A DNA stretch of 64,000 nt from Parapedobacter luteus (GTDB lineage Bacteria > Bacteroidota > Bacteroidia > Sphingobacteriales > Sphingobacteriaceae). The stretch covers positions 186,001-250,000 of the forward strand of contig NZ_FUYS01000003.1 in NCBI RefSeq assembly GCF_900168055.1, written 5' to 3'. Below are positions 1 through 8,889 of the stretch, piece after piece. The translations under genes and the position numbers were made by a program. Below the pieces are notes generated by a model. It worked only from the letters and a program-made list of their open reading frames with translations, searched no databases and was not told the DNA's origin. Positions within the stretch are counted from its first letter, which is position 1; each line of letters begins with the position of its first letter.

Positions 1-2
1 TA

Positions 3-500
3 ACCCACGAGGTGGATGTGGTGGCGCAAAAAGATGATGAGTTGCTATTGGTGGAATGTAAATTCCGTAATACGGAGGACGCGAAAATTACGGTTACGAC
101 CCCGATGTATTTCTTATCGCGGGTAAAGGATTTCGACAGCCGCGAATTTTCTTTCTTTGGCAGGCAACTCCGGTTTACAGCAGGCTGGCTGGTCACCAAC
201 GCGTATATGACAAGCGATTCCATCCGTTTTGCGCAATACTATGGGCTGAATCTCCTCGCTTGGGATTATCCGGAGGATAAAAGCATCAAACGCCGGGTGG
301 ATAACGCCGGCTTATACCCAGTCACGTGCCTGACGACCATCAACAAAACCGAAAAAGACCAGCTGCTGTCACGTAGTTGCATCTTGGTAAAAGATTTGCT
401 TGCGGATAAAACACACCTGGAAACATTGGACTGCGGGCCGCGGAAAAAGAGAAGAATCATACAAGAAGCTACTGAATTGGTAAACCATTATAACACATGA
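3..500 (+). CDS. ATP-cone/restriction-endonuclease-fold protein, 3' part
   Basis: The frame is open to the left edge, so the N-terminus is missing; 165 residues are visible. The visible start reads H-E-V-D-V-V-A followed by a strand ending V-E-C-K. This is the E-V-D...E-x-K core of the restriction-endonuclease-like (Mrr-type) nuclease fold. The following text, with C-K-F-R-N and a later Y-P-V-T-C-L, resembles a Bacteroidota family in which an NrdR-like ATP-cone precedes a nuclease-fold domain. The ATP-cone would lie outside the window. Cellular role is unknown; these proteins are not linked to a methylase here. The stop lies 4 nt before the next start, so the two genes are probably co-transcribed. 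Confidence 0.7.
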   Translation, partial: THEVDVVAQKDDELLLVECKFRNTEDAKITVTTPMYFLSRVKDFDSREFSFFGRQLRFTAGWLVTNAYMTSDSIRFAQYYGLNLLAWDYPEDKSIKRRVDNAGLYPVTCLTTINKTEKDQLLSRSCILVKDLLADKTHLETLDCGPRKKRRIIQEATELVNHYNT

Positions 501-504
501 CACG

Positions 505-1248
505 ATGAGCAATGCGTTTTTTAGGGAAGAAAAGAAATTTATGGAGGGCGCACGCGCCCGCTGGAAGGAATTTAAATATGTTGGCGGGGTGGTCATGCAG
601 TTTCTCAAGGGCTTCAGAGGGCTGCATTTCATCGGTCCATGCGTCACCGTATTCGGCTCCGCCCGTTTTAAAGAAGACCACCCCTATTATGAACTGGCCC
701 GTAAGGTGTCGGCCGAAATCGGCAAACTGGGTTTTGCCATCATGACCGGCGGTGGCCCCGGCATCATGGAGGCGGCAAACCGCGGCGCCAAAGATGTGGG
801 GGCACTTTCTGTAGGGTGCAATATCCTGCTCCCACATGAGCAAAAACACAATCCCTACCTCGACCGGTTTGTGACCATGGAATATTTCTTTGTCCGCAAA
901 GAACTTTTACGTAAATACTCCTTCGCCTTCGTGGTCCTGCCCGGCGGCTTCGGCACGCTGGACGAATTTTTTGAAACGCTAACGCTCATCCAGACCGGCA
1001 AAATCCAGCGGTTTCCGATTGTGGTGATGGGCGTTGGGTTCCATAAGGAAATCATCGCCCATGTACAGCGCATGATGGAGGAAGAGACCATCAGCCCCGA
1101 AGACATGGACCTCCTGCTCTTTACCGATTCGGTAGACGAGGTGGTAGCCCATATCCGGAAACATGCGGAAGGCTCGCCCAGTATCAAGCTGGAGCCGCCG
1201 AGAAAAGCAGCCTGGCTATTGGGTGAGCGGAAACTTAAACGCGCATGA
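505..1248 (+). CDS. LOG family (TIGR00730-type) Rossmann-fold protein
   Basis: The 247-residue protein carries both LOG-family signatures: T-G-G-G-P-G-I-M-E-A-A near residue 80 and P-G-G-F-G-T-L-D-E near residue 147. Members are nucleoside-5'-monophosphate phosphoribohydrolases (cytokinin-activating LOG or AMP nucleosidase/PpnN-like) and are often misnamed lysine decarboxylases. The substrate cannot be told from sequence. The N-terminus is about 45 residues longer than minimal LOG proteins, which is usual for the Bacteroidota branch. The ATG follows the upstream stop by 4 nt. It converges with dnaX, with 48 nt between them. Confidence 0.85.
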   Translation: MSNAFFREEKKFMEGARARWKEFKYVGGVVMQFLKGFRGLHFIGPCVTVFGSARFKEDHPYYELARKVSAEIGKLGFAIMTGGGPGIMEAANRGAKDVGALSVGCNILLPHEQKHNPYLDRFVTMEYFFVRKELLRKYSFAFVVLPGGFGTLDEFFETLTLIQTGKIQRFPIVVMGVGFHKEIIAHVQRMMEEETISPEDMDLLLFTDSVDEVVAHIRKHAEGSPSIKLEPPRKAAWLLGERKLKRA

Positions 1249-1296
1249 CTTTAGTGGCGCGATCACACCACTATACAGCGGATAAGGGTAATCGAT

Positions 1297-3123
1297 TTAT
1301 TCCAACCCCAGATTAAAGGCTTTCCGTAAGGTATCAAGTGCCGGATTCTTGGCCGCCATGGCCTGGTATTTTTCCTGCGCGGTATAGGGCTTGCGCGTGG
1401 AGTCATTGACAACGTGCTTGGGTATCAAATCAACGGCGAAATTTCGCAACTTGAAACGGAGCTCGTTGAGGATATCGATTTTTGAAGCATTCAATAAATC
1501 CAGCTGGATGGGATTTTCCACAACTACGCCTACCTGAAAATCGGGCAACAACTGCGGGGGATTGGCCGTCATCAGTGTAAACAGGTTAATTTTGTTTTCG
1601 GCTTTCAGCTTATCAGCGAAGGCATGCCAGTGTTTCAGCAACTCGTCATGGCTGAACGGCTCACGCTCATCACCTGTCAGCAGCTCGGGCTCATCTGTTT
1701 GCGCGGCCGCTTGTTTGTCGTCAAAGATGGTATTCAGATCGGGAATCACATTACTGAGCTTCACCGCTCCCCAGGACCGCTTTTTTTGGGAGTCTGGCGA
1801 CGAGCGGTCGGTGACCGGCGGCTGCGGATCGGCGACCGGTGCACTGTGGACGGTGCTTGCGACGGCTGAAGCCGGTGCGGGAACGGCCTGCACTGGAGCG
1901 GTCGCAGCCTGCACCATGCCATTGACGGGCGTACCATTGGTGGGTGCGCCATTGGTGGGTGTTACAGACTCACTGGGCTTTTTTTTTTCAACCGCTACCG
2001 ACGCGGCTCCGTTTTTTGCCAACTGGATGGCCGAGGCGATATGGCACATTTTCAGCAACGCTAATTCCACCTGGAGCCGTTGGTTTTTGCTGGTGCGGTA
2101 ATTGATTTCGCATTGATTTGCGATATTCAATGCCGAAAGCAGCAAACCCGAAGACACCTGCTGGGATTGTTGCAAATATCGTTGGCGGATAGTATCACTG
2201 GTATCCAACAGCTTCAGCGTGGACGGCTCTTTCGCCACCAGTAAATCCCGGAAATGTGACCCTAACCCACCGATAAAATGGCTGCCATCGAAGCCGCGGG
2301 ACAATATCTCATCGAGTATAAGCAATGCAGCCGGAGAGTCCTCCCCAATAACCGCGTCAGTAAGCCGGAAATAGTAATCATAATCGAGGATATTAAGGTT
2401 GTCAATAACCGCTTGGTAGGTCACCTGCTTGTTAGAGAAACTGACGATCTGATCGAACATGGATAGCGCATCCCGCAGACCGCCATCGGCTTTCTGTGCG
2501 ATGACATGCAATCCGTCAGCGTCATACGACACCCCTTCTTTGGCAGCGATGGAAGCCAAGTGATTGGCCATATCCGCTACCTTGATGCGGTTGAAATCAA
2601 AGATCTGGCACCGCGAAAGGATAGTGGGCAGAATCTTATGCTTCTCCGTAGTGGCTAAAATAAAAATGGCATAGGAAGGCGGCTCTTCGAGTGTCTTCAG
2701 GAACGCATTGAATGCAGCCTGCGACAACATATGCACCTCATCGATGATGTATATCTTATACTTACCGGTCTGAGGCGGAATCCGCACCTGGTCGATCAGA
2801 TTCCGGATGTCGTCTACCGAGTTATTAGACGCGGCATCCAGTTCGTGTATGCTGAAGGAGTTGCCGTTTTGAAACGACTTGCAGCTGTCGCATTCACCGC
2901 AGGCTTCAGTGTCATCCGACAAATGGCCGCAATTAATGGTCTTCGCCAGAATGCGTGCACAGGTGGTCTTTCCAACGCCCCGCGGACCACAGAACAAAAA
3001 GGCCTGCGCGAGTTGGTTGTTTTTTATGGCGTTTTTGAGGGTAACCGTTATATGCTGTTGACCAACTACGGTGTCAAACGTAGCTGGACGGTATTTACGG
3101 GCCGAAACGATAAAATTATCCAT
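1297..3123 (-). CDS. dnaX: DNA polymerase III subunit gamma/tau
   Basis: This is the clamp-loader ATPase of the replisome, 608 residues. Walker A G-P-R-G-V-G-K-T lies at 46-53. Four zinc-binding cysteines sit at about 65, 75, 78 and 81. Walker B D-E-V-H is near 128 and sensor-1 S-R-C near 170. Domains I-III run to about residue 375. An Ala/Pro/Thr-rich linker (about 383-460) and a tau-like C-terminal domain follow. Codons 379-382 contain ten consecutive A residues (1979-1988) at the linker boundary, a possible slippage site for making the short gamma form. The ATG start gives the canonical family N-terminus. Confidence 0.97.
   Translation of the reverse strand: MDNFIVSARKYRPATFDTVVGQQHITVTLKNAIKNNQLAQAFLFCGPRGVGKTTCARILAKTINCGHLSDDTEACGECDSCKSFQNGNSFSIHELDAASNNSVDDIRNLIDQVRIPPQTGKYKIYIIDEVHMLSQAAFNAFLKTLEEPPSYAIFILATTEKHKILPTILSRCQIFDFNRIKVADMANHLASIAAKEGVSYDADGLHVIAQKADGGLRDALSMFDQIVSFSNKQVTYQAVIDNLNILDYDYYFRLTDAVIGEDSPAALLILDEILSRGFDGSHFIGGLGSHFRDLLVAKEPSTLKLLDTSDTIRQRYLQQSQQVSSGLLLSALNIANQCEINYRTSKNQRLQVELALLKMCHIASAIQLAKNGAASVAVEKKKPSESVTPTNGAPTNGTPVNGMVQAATAPVQAVPAPASAVASTVHSAPVADPQPPVTDRSSPDSQKKRSWGAVKLSNVIPDLNTIFDDKQAAAQTDEPELLTGDEREPFSHDELLKHWHAFADKLKAENKINLFTLMTANPPQLLPDFQVGVVVENPIQLDLLNASKIDILNELRFKLRNFAVDLIPKHVVNDSTRKPYTAQEKYQAMAAKNPALDTLRKAFNLGLE
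1979..1988 (-). other. A10 homopolymer, candidate dnaX slippage site
   Basis: On the coding strand the codons G-AA AAA AAA AA-G give ten consecutive A residues at dnaX codons 379-382. One extra A (or a -1 ribosomal slip) gives Lys-Ala-Gln-TGA, a product of about 384 residues. One A fewer gives Ser-Pro-Val-Ser-Leu-TAA, about 386 residues. Either product would contain domains I-III only, matching a gamma subunit. Slippage itself is inferred. Confidence 0.5.
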
Positions 3124-3190
3124 CGGTACGAAGATAGGGATTTAGCTCGAAACATACAGACCATCCGCTATTATTTGACAAAGATGGTAC

Positions 3191-3778
3191 TCACGTCAGT
3201 TTATCGATGATGACGAGCAACATTAAATATGGAATGTATTCCTCGTCAATCTTAAGACGTAAATACTTCAATGAATTATTGATTTGTTTTTTGACGGTCT
3301 GGTCAGAAATATGGAGCCGTTCTGCGATTTCTTTGTAGGATAGGTGTTCTTTACGGCTCAACACAAATACTTCACGCATGCGCTTCGGAAGTTTTTCGAT
3401 TTCGGCATCCAAGAGATTGGCTAACTCCTTAGCTCCAACCAACTGTTCTAAATTTACCACGGGATCTCCATAAAACTGGACGAGCTTATCCTCCACCTCC
3501 GTCCGTTTTACGTAATCCCGGAATCGCCTGAAAGCAAGATTCCGCGCCATGACAAATAAATACGCTTTGACCGTCTTTACGCCATCCAATTGCCTGCGAA
3601 GTTCCCAAAATGTCACAAACGTCTCTTGGACGATGTCTGCCGCATCATCCTGATCCGGCAAAATCCGGATGACGTATTTAAACAACGACTCCCAATGCGC
3701 GTCGTATATCTCGGAGAACACAGACTCGTCACCTGCCTTTAGCTGCCTTAATCGGATACGGTCTTTTTCCTTCGCCAT
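3191..3778 (-). CDS. ECF-type RNA polymerase sigma-70 factor
   Basis: The protein has 195 residues from the chosen ATG. Region 2 contains D-D-A-A-D-I-V-Q-E-T-F-V-T-F-W, and region 4 contains the HTH L-S-Y-K-E-I-A-E-R-L followed by S-D-Q-T-V-K-K-Q. A longer frame to 3862 adds a cysteine-containing leader untypical of the family, so the start at 3778 (M-A-K-E-K-D) is preferred. In this phylum such factors usually sit beside a FecR-like anti-sigma gene and a TonB receptor. Here no anti-sigma gene is adjacent; a receptor-like gene lies divergently at 4002. Its target genes are unknown. Confidence 0.9.
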   Translation of the reverse strand: MAKEKDRIRLRQLKAGDESVFSEIYDAHWESLFKYVIRILPDQDDAADIVQETFVTFWELRRQLDGVKTVKAYLFVMARNLAFRRFRDYVKRTEVEDKLVQFYGDPVVNLEQLVGAKELANLLDAEIEKLPKRMREVFVLSRKEHLSYKEIAERLHISDQTVKKQINNSLKYLRLKIDEEYIPYLMLLVIIDKLT

Positions 3779-4001
3779 GGAGGTATAAATGGGAATTAAT
3801 TGGTTTTTACTCTCACAATGATACAAACTTTCACTCACCAAACAAAAAAATAGATGCAACAAAACGCCTATTGGCCAACGGCTATATCGTAGCGGTAAGC
3901 CAATCTGTTAACCATCATTTAACGTTTATTAACAACTTATAATCACTTAAACTGCTTTCTTTGCTAAAATATAGACTAAAACAACATTCATACTTCATCA
4001 G

Positions 4002-6452
4002 ATGGCTACCATGGCACACAGATCGCTATCCGTTATCGGCTTACTCCTACTTGTTACTTTCTTCACATCGATGGCCCAGCAGAAAACGGCCGTTTTGCGC
4101 GGCACAGTTGTGGATTCGGCCGGTAATCAGGCCCTGGAATACGTGACGGTCAATATTCGTACGGATAGTGCAGCAATCAAAACCATCCTGACCGATGCCT
4201 CAGGCAAATTTGAGCTACCCGGCCTGGCGCCGGGGAAATATGTAGCCGCTTTTGTAGCCGTGGGCTATAAATCGAGAGAACTTCCGATTGAGCTGACTGC
4301 CGACATGCCAGAATTGGATTTGCGCAAAATCGAACTCTCGTCTGAAGCGGAGACGCTCGACGAGGTGGTCATCACGGCGACCCGCCCGATTGTCAAGCAG
4401 GATATAGACCGGCTGACATACGATGTGCAGGCTGACCCGGAAAGCAAAATACTCACCGCGTTGGATCTGATGCGAAAGGTACCCCTGCTCTCGGTGGATG
4501 GCGACGAGAATGTCTTGCTGCAAGGTAATGGCAACTACCGGATTTTCATCAATAACAAACCGTCCGACATGATCGCCCGCAATCCAAAAGAGGTGCTAAA
4601 GGCGATGCCCGCGGAGTCCATAGAAAAAATTGAAGTCATTACCACACCTCCGGCGAGGTATGAAAGCGAGGGGCTGGCAGGGATCATCAACATCATCACC
4701 AACAAAAACGTCGACAACGGCTACCGCGGATCGGTCAACCTCAATTACCGTGCGCCAGCAGGTGGACCGGGAGTTGGCGGGTCGGTAACCATCAAACAGG
4801 GCAAATTCGGCGCATCGGCCTACTTCGGAGGTAGCCTATCGCAGCGCCCACAGACCCAAAGCAACTATGAGCGGACAACCCACATAGGCCAACCCAATAT
4901 TTTGCTTCAGAACGGCTTCAACGAAGGAACCAGCAATTTTACTTACCTGGGTACCGAGCTCAGCTATGATATCGACAGCCTAAACCTCATCACGGGAGAA
5001 ATCGGCGTAAACCTGGGCCAGTTCGGCAACGATTTGAGCCAATTCTCCAACACCAGTACCTTTGACGGCGCACCCATTCAAGAATTCAACCTCTACAACA
5101 GGGGAAAAAGCCGTTGGGGAGGGTATCATGGCGGACTTAACTATCAAAAGGGCTTTAAACAAAATAAGGACCAACTACTTACCTTTTCCTACCGGTTTAG
5201 CAGCTACACAGATGCACAAGACAACCGCATGCGTATCACGGAAAGGTTCAACTACCAGGTACCGGATTACAACCAAACAAACGATGGCACGCAAGACGAA
5301 CATACCGTCCAGCTTGATTACGTGCATCCCGTCAGCAAGCTGAATATCGAGGGCGGCGTCAAAGGTATTTTCCGATTGAACAACAGCGACTTCCGTTCGG
5401 CAAATTTTGATGAGGCGACCGGTTCGTTCGTTGAGGACCCCACGCAGACAAATACGTATGAAAACAACCAATACATCCTCAGTGCGTACAACTCCTACCA
5501 GTACAAGCTGGAAAAATGGGGATTCAGTGCCGGCCTGCGTGCCGAGCAGACTATCGTCAAAGCGGATTTTATTTCGAGCCATTCCAATGTCGACCAGAAT
5601 TATTTCAATTTCATCCCTTCAATAGCCATCAATCACATACTCAAGCAAGGCAAGACCTTGAACCTAGGCTATACCCAGCGGGTACAGCGCCCGGGCATAT
5701 GGAACCTTAATCCGTTTGTCGACCGCTCAAACCCCAACTTTGAGTATTCGGGGAACCCTGACCTAAGGCCCGTGCTGAATAACAACTTTAACCTGCGCTA
5801 CAGCAGCTTCGGTAAAGCCAGCATCAACATTGGCCTGAACTACTCCTTCGCCAACAACACCATTCAGCGGCTTATCAACTACAACGCCGAAACCGGCGTC
5901 TCGCGATTCACATTTGAGAATATCGGCAAAGACCGATCACTCGGCACAAACATCAGCATCAATTACCCCATTACCAAAAAGCTCAATTTAAATGTAAGCG
6001 GCGATATGAGCTACATTTGGCTGGAAGGTATCGTTGACGGCGAGGAGACGCGCAACTCAGGCATGCGCGGATATATCTATGGAGGGTTGAGCTACATGCT
6101 TGACGATGGATGGCGCCTCAATGGCAATTTTAGCTACAGCACGCCCTACATCATGCTGCAAGGGCAAAGCAATGCCTTTCCGTACTATGGGATCAGTGCT
6201 TCCAAGGATTTGATCAAGGAAAAACTGAGCCTCTCGGGTTCGATATCCAATCCATTTAACAAATTCCGCAACTACATCAATGACATGGCCGGGCCCAGCT
6301 TCACGCAATCGTCATTTTCGCAGAATTACTACCGTTCTTTCAACATGAGCCTCTCCTACCGCTTCGGCCGGTTGAAAGATGAGATACGGAAAAACCGGCG
6401 CGGCATCAAAAATGACGACTCGGCCGGCGGTGGCCAGCAAGGTGGAAATTAA
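4002..6452 (+). CDS. Outer-membrane receptor, carboxypeptidase-regulatory-like domain plus beta-barrel
   Basis: The protein has 816 residues. A signal peptide ends near residue 25 (F-F-T-S-M-A-Q). A carboxypeptidase-regulatory-like domain spans about 28-115. A plug-like region (about 135-235) has R-K-V-P-L-L-S-V-D-G and A-G-I-I-N-I-I-T-N. The rest is a long beta-barrel with alternating aromatic strands, matching the OMP_b-brl_3 group of TonB-receptor-like proteins. Substrate is unknown. ATGs at 4002 and 4011 are both possible; 4011 gives a shorter n-region. It is divergent from the ECF sigma gene, which could control it. No SusD-like partner follows. Confidence 0.88.
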   Translation: MATMAHRSLSVIGLLLLVTFFTSMAQQKTAVLRGTVVDSAGNQALEYVTVNIRTDSAAIKTILTDASGKFELPGLAPGKYVAAFVAVGYKSRELPIELTADMPELDLRKIELSSEAETLDEVVITATRPIVKQDIDRLTYDVQADPESKILTALDLMRKVPLLSVDGDENVLLQGNGNYRIFINNKPSDMIARNPKEVLKAMPAESIEKIEVITTPPARYESEGLAGIINIITNKNVDNGYRGSVNLNYRAPAGGPGVGGSVTIKQGKFGASAYFGGSLSQRPQTQSNYERTTHIGQPNILLQNGFNEGTSNFTYLGTELSYDIDSLNLITGEIGVNLGQFGNDLSQFSNTSTFDGAPIQEFNLYNRGKSRWGGYHGGLNYQKGFKQNKDQLLTFSYRFSSYTDAQDNRMRITERFNYQVPDYNQTNDGTQDEHTVQLDYVHPVSKLNIEGGVKGIFRLNNSDFRSANFDEATGSFVEDPTQTNTYENNQYILSAYNSYQYKLEKWGFSAGLRAEQTIVKADFISSHSNVDQNYFNFIPSIAINHILKQGKTLNLGYTQRVQRPGIWNLNPFVDRSNPNFEYSGNPDLRPVLNNNFNLRYSSFGKASINIGLNYSFANNTIQRLINYNAETGVSRFTFENIGKDRSLGTNISINYPITKKLNLNVSGDMSYIWLEGIVDGEETRNSGMRGYIYGGLSYMLDDGWRLNGNFSYSTPYIMLQGQSNAFPYYGISASKDLIKEKLSLSGSISNPFNKFRNYINDMAGPSFTQSSFSQNYYRSFNMSLSYRFGRLKDEIRKNRRGIKNDDSAGGGQQGGN

Positions 6453-6487
6453 ACTGGCTTTTTTTCGGGAATTTTGGATATAAATTT

Positions 6488-6495
6488 TAAGTTTG
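6488..6495 (+). promoter_or_regulatory. TAnnTTTG -10 element upstream of the ArsC/Spx-like gene
   Basis: TAAGTTTG matches the Bacteroidota -10 consensus exactly and ends 18 nt before the ATG at 6514. No good -33 TTTG is present at the usual distance. Confidence 0.45.
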
Positions 6496-6513
6496 CTAGC
6501 ATATAGTTCAATT

Positions 6514-6858
6514 ATGCACGTTTACGGAATTAAAAATTGCAATACGGTAAAAAAAGCCCTATCGTGGCTGGAAGAAAACAATATCCCCTATACCTTCCAT
6601 GATTTCAAGAAAGAAGGCGTTTCAGAAGCGAAACTCCATGCCTGGGAAGAACAGACCGGCTGGGAACGCTTGGTGAATAAACGGGGAACCACATGGCGGC
6701 AGCTTTCGCCAGCGGAACAAAGCGCCGTCGTTGATGCTGCCTCCGCCAATCAGCTCATGCGCACCAAAACCAGTGTCATCAAGCGGCCCGTCATCGAAAG
6801 CCCGAAGGGTATCATTTTGGGGTTTGACGAAACGGAGTACAACGCCAAACTAAAATAG
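6514..6858 (+). CDS. ArsC/Spx family protein (YffB-like)
   Basis: The protein has 114 residues and a thioredoxin-like fold. It starts M-H-V-Y-G-I-K-N-C-N-T-V-K-K-A with a single N-terminal cysteine, then W-L-E-E-N. The C-terminal part has I-K-R-P-V-I-E-S, the conserved R-P-hydrophobic segment of ArsC-related proteins. There is only one cysteine in the active-site loop, as in YffB-type ArsC-family proteins rather than CxxC Spx. Function is probably glutathione- or thiol-linked reduction, but this is not proven for the group. Seven extra upstream codons exist in frame; the ATG at 6514 gives the family N-terminus and fits the -10 element at 6488. Confidence 0.85.
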   Translation: MHVYGIKNCNTVKKALSWLEENNIPYTFHDFKKEGVSEAKLHAWEEQTGWERLVNKRGTTWRQLSPAEQSAVVDAASANQLMRTKTSVIKRPVIESPKGIILGFDETEYNAKLK

Positions 6859-6879
6859 TCCATAACAAACTCAACACAT

Positions 6880-8853
6880 ATGAATAAATCGGTTATATCG
6901 AGTATTATCGGCGCAGCATTGCTGGCGGCCGTATTGCCGTCAACGGTGCATTCGCAGGCCGTGGAAAGCAAATACGATTACAAAGAGGCCTTTAATCCTT
7001 TTTTCTACAAAAACAATGGCAATGAGTACCGCTCAGCAAGTGGAATGCCGGGACCCAAATACTGGCAGAACGCCGTTGATTACAAAATTTCAGCCAAACT
7101 GGATGACAACACCCATGAAATCACAGCGACCGTGACCATGGAATATACCAACAATAGTCCGGATGAACTGGAATTTATCTGGTTACAGCTCGATCAAAAT
7201 ATGTTTTCGCAGGAAGGCCGCGGACACCTCATTGTCCCACTGACCAGAAGCCGGTATGGCGATGCCCAATCGGATTTCGATGGCGGTTACGACATCAAAT
7301 CCGTTAAATTCGGCAATGGCAATGATGCCGAGCACCTCATCACCGATACGCGCATGCAGGTACTGCTACCGGAACCATTGCAACCCAATGGCGGCAAAAC
7401 AACCATCCGCATTGATTATTCTTATGTGGTACCCACGCACGGTGCAGACCGCACGGGCGTATTGGAAACACAGAACGGCAAAATTTTCGCTATCGCGCAG
7501 TGGTTTCCAAGGGTAGCGGTATACGATGACATCCTCGGTTGGAATGTGCAGCCTTATACGGGCCCTGGTGAATTCTACCTCGAATACGGCAACTATGAAG
7601 TGGATATCACCGCTCCGGCCAACCACATCGTCGTTATGGGTGGCGAGCTTCTCAACGCTGCAGAAGTTTACACCGCCGAACAGGTAAAGCGGCTGGAACA
7701 GGCGAAAAAGAGCGACAAAACTGTGATCATCCGCTCGGCAGAGGAAGTGACACAACCGGCTTCCCGTCCGCAGGGCAAAAAGGAGCTGACCTGGAAGTTC
7801 AGGCTCGATAAGTCGCATGACGTAGCGTGGGCATCGTCGCCTGCGTTTATCGTAGATGGCGCGAAAATCAATCTCCCCAGCGGCAACAGCTCGTTGGCGC
7901 TATCGGCCTATCCGGTAGAAAGCAACGGTGGCAATGCCTGGGAGCGTTCTACGGAATACACCAAGGCGTCCATCGAATTTTACTCAAAAATACTGATGGA
8001 ATATCCCTATCCGGTGGCCGTAAACGTGGCGGCAGATATCGGCGGCATGGAATATCCGGGCATCGTTTTTTGCAGCTTCAAATCCAAGGGCGCAGGGCTC
8101 TGGGGGGTGACTGATCATGAATTTGGCCATATCTGGTTTCCGATGATTGTGGGTAGCAACGAGCGCTTACATGCGTGGATGGATGAAGGCTTCAATACGT
8201 TTATCAACGATTTGTCTACCGAAGCGTTCAACAACGGTGAATATTACCGCCCCATGGGCGATGCCAATCGGTTGGCACAGGCGCTTACTCGGCCCGATCT
8301 TGAGCCGGTAATGAGCGCCCCGCAGAATATGCAGGAGCGCAACATCGGCATGTTGGCCTACCTTAAGCCCGGCTATGGCCTGCGGTTGCTCCGCAATGAG
8401 ATCCTTGGCCCCGAGCGATTTGACCGTGCGTTTAAAGCCTATCTTCACCGTTGGGCATACAAGCACCCCACACCGGATGATTTTTTCCGCACCATCGAAA
8501 ACGTGGCGGGCGAAAACCTCAACTGGTTCTGGCGTGGATGGTTCCAGTACAACTGGCGGTTTGACCAAGCGGTACGCAATGTGGTATATTATGACAATGA
8601 CCCCAGCAAGGGCGTGCTTATCACCGTTGATAACCTCGAAAAACTGCCCATGCCCATCGTAGCGGATATCACCACGAAGAGCGGAACTACGCACCGCGTG
8701 AAATTGCCCGTGGAAGTATGGGAGCGCAACGCGACATGGACCTTCAGATACCCAACCACCGAAGAGGTAACCGCCGTACAACTGGATCCGGACAAAGTGT
8801 ATCCTGACCATAATCCGGATAACAACCGTTGGGAAGCCCCTAACGCACAATAG
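6880..8853 (+). CDS. M1 family metallopeptidase, secreted
   Basis: The protein has 657 residues with a signal peptide ending near V-H-S-Q-A. The gluzincin zinc site is H413-E-F-G-H417, with the third ligand E436 in W-M-D-E-G-F-N, the classical spacing. The exopeptidase motif appears as G-G-M-E-Y-P-G at 388-394, with Tyr where GAMEN enzymes have Asn; this is common in Bacteroidota M1 proteins. An N-terminal beta-sandwich precedes the catalytic domain and the C-terminus has a short all-beta region. It probably acts as an aminopeptidase in the periplasm or at the surface. It follows the ArsC-like gene by 21 nt. Confidence 0.93.
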   Translation: MNKSVISSIIGAALLAAVLPSTVHSQAVESKYDYKEAFNPFFYKNNGNEYRSASGMPGPKYWQNAVDYKISAKLDDNTHEITATVTMEYTNNSPDELEFIWLQLDQNMFSQEGRGHLIVPLTRSRYGDAQSDFDGGYDIKSVKFGNGNDAEHLITDTRMQVLLPEPLQPNGGKTTIRIDYSYVVPTHGADRTGVLETQNGKIFAIAQWFPRVAVYDDILGWNVQPYTGPGEFYLEYGNYEVDITAPANHIVVMGGELLNAAEVYTAEQVKRLEQAKKSDKTVIIRSAEEVTQPASRPQGKKELTWKFRLDKSHDVAWASSPAFIVDGAKINLPSGNSSLALSAYPVESNGGNAWERSTEYTKASIEFYSKILMEYPYPVAVNVAADIGGMEYPGIVFCSFKSKGAGLWGVTDHEFGHIWFPMIVGSNERLHAWMDEGFNTFINDLSTEAFNNGEYYRPMGDANRLAQALTRPDLEPVMSAPQNMQERNIGMLAYLKPGYGLRLLRNEILGPERFDRAFKAYLHRWAYKHPTPDDFFRTIENVAGENLNWFWRGWFQYNWRFDQAVRNVVYYDNDPSKGVLITVDNLEKLPMPIVADITTKSGTTHRVKLPVEVWERNATWTFRYPTTEEVTAVQLDPDKVYPDHNPDNNRWEAPNAQ

Positions 8854-8889
8854 ATAAAATAGAAATAGATAATAGACAAATTGCCCACT

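Noticed and set aside
1252-1273. TAGTGG/CCACTA inverted repeat between convergent LOG gene and dnaX
   Set aside because: Only a 6-bp stem with no T-run on either strand; too weak to call a terminator.
1562-2101. 179-residue plus-strand open frame inside dnaX
   Set aside because: It is antisense to the linker-coding part of dnaX, is low-complexity Ala/Ser/Thr text, and matches no family.
8167-8850. 227-residue minus-strand open frame inside the M1 peptidase gene
   Set aside because: It is a shadow of the sense codons; the M1 frame has an intact active site and the antisense text shows no domain.
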